NCBI RefSeq assembly: GCF_007989825.1
Contig: NZ_BJUA01000001.1
Coordinates: 248,001 to 312,000, forward strand
From: Cellulomonas persica
Lineage (GTDB): Bacteria > Actinomycetota > Actinomycetes > Actinomycetales > Cellulomonadaceae
Direction of reading: 5' to 3'
Length of the DNA: 64,000 bases
In this document: positions 63,711-64,000 of the stretch, piece by piece
Numbering within the stretch: position 1 is the stretch's first letter
How the letters are laid out: each line of letters opens with the position of its first letter
The notes under the pieces: generated by a model
The model's input: only the letters and a program-made list of their open reading frames with translations
The model's database searches: none
Told to the model about the DNA's origin: nothing
Translations under genes and position numbers: made by a program

Positions 63711-64000
63711 GCCGCAGGCGGCAGTACGACGAGTCCGACGTGCGGATCAGGCCCGGCAAGGGGTCGCGACCGCGGACCAAGCAGCGCCCCGAGCACGCGG
63801 ACGCCGAGCGCGCCATGGTCACGGGCGTCGACCGCGGGCGTTACGCCGTGCTCGTCGACCCGGACGGTCCCGACGAGCGGCGCACGACCGCGATGAAGGC
63901 GCGCGAGCTGGGCCGCGAGCGCGTGGTGCCGGGCGACCTCGTCGACCTCGTGGGCGACACGTCGGGCGACGACGGCACGCTCGCGCGGATCGTGCGCATC
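63707..64000 (+). CDS. rsgA: Ribosome small-subunit GTPase RsgA (5' part)
   Basis: 98 codons from GTG 63707 to the window end. A basic N-terminus ([20 protein letters not shown]) and an OB-fold ([40 protein letters not shown]) are visible. The circularly permuted GTPase domain lies beyond the window. It matures the 30S subunit. Confidence 0.85.
   Translation, partial: MSRRRQYDESDVRIRPGKGSRPRTKQRPEHADAERAMVTGVDRGRYAVLVDPDGPDERRTTAMKARELGRERVVPGDLVDLVGDTSGDDGTLARIVRI

Overview
The window is high-GC actinobacterial chromosome, most probably from Cellulomonas or a close relative in the Micrococcales. Support for this comes from a fused 2-oxoglutarate decarboxylase (Kgd), a SigR/RsrA pair with the zinc-binding anti-sigma signature, the 24-residue ribosomal protein bL37, a tmRNA whose tag reads ADSKSTDFALAA, and an actinobacterial Tad pilus locus. 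The genus is inferred from gene content, not from a search.

Positions 1-2040 are an accessory edge: a helix-rich protein of unknown function cut by the window start, a short hypothetical gene, and decayed IS3-like and IS21-like transposase pieces. Positions 2037-7200 hold two GT4 glycosyltransferases, an alpha/alpha-toroid protein and a GH130 mannoside phosphorylase/hydrolase, plus a decayed mannose-phosphate-isomerase-like cupin; this looks like a beta-mannoside metabolism cluster. Positions 7309-9319 carry a LapA-domain protein behind a Shine-Dalgarno-masking hairpin, an unknown protein and a fatty acid desaturase.

Positions 9768-13754 are a small integrated element at the 3' end of ssrA (tmRNA). 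It has 23-bp flanking repeats (20 of 23 identical), an integrase disabled by an internal deletion, and a two-gene cargo: an SNF2-type helicase and a DUF3883/PD-(D/E)XK-like protein. This is the best candidate in the window for an undescribed, possibly defensive, system.

Positions 14271-33186 contain the core neighbourhood prfB ... ftsE-ftsX-M23 peptidase-smpB ... ssrA, interrupted by two insertions. One is a ChvE/GguAB-type sugar ABC transporter with LacI and ROK regulators and an orphan ATPase, between prfB and ftsE. The other is a run with a DUF2207 membrane protein, a LigC-type ligase, a matrixin protease, a serine-protease-like fragment and a DinB/pentapeptide fusion, between smpB and ssrA. 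Positions 33367-38596 are the Tad pilus locus.

From 38826 to the end are housekeeping and envelope genes: aldose epimerase, VanY-type peptidase, two CNNM/CorC transporters behind a possible leader ORF, a two-component system, an ABC exporter, kgd, an AraC-like regulator, an SGNH hydrolase, PadR/DUF4097 and TetR/DUF2306 units with visible operators, an orphan pilT, bL37, rsrA and sigR with a SigR-type promoter, DoxX, an LmeA-like protein, aroA, and the start of rsgA. Several gene-end and convergent intergenic regions carry 15-17 bp tandem repeats.
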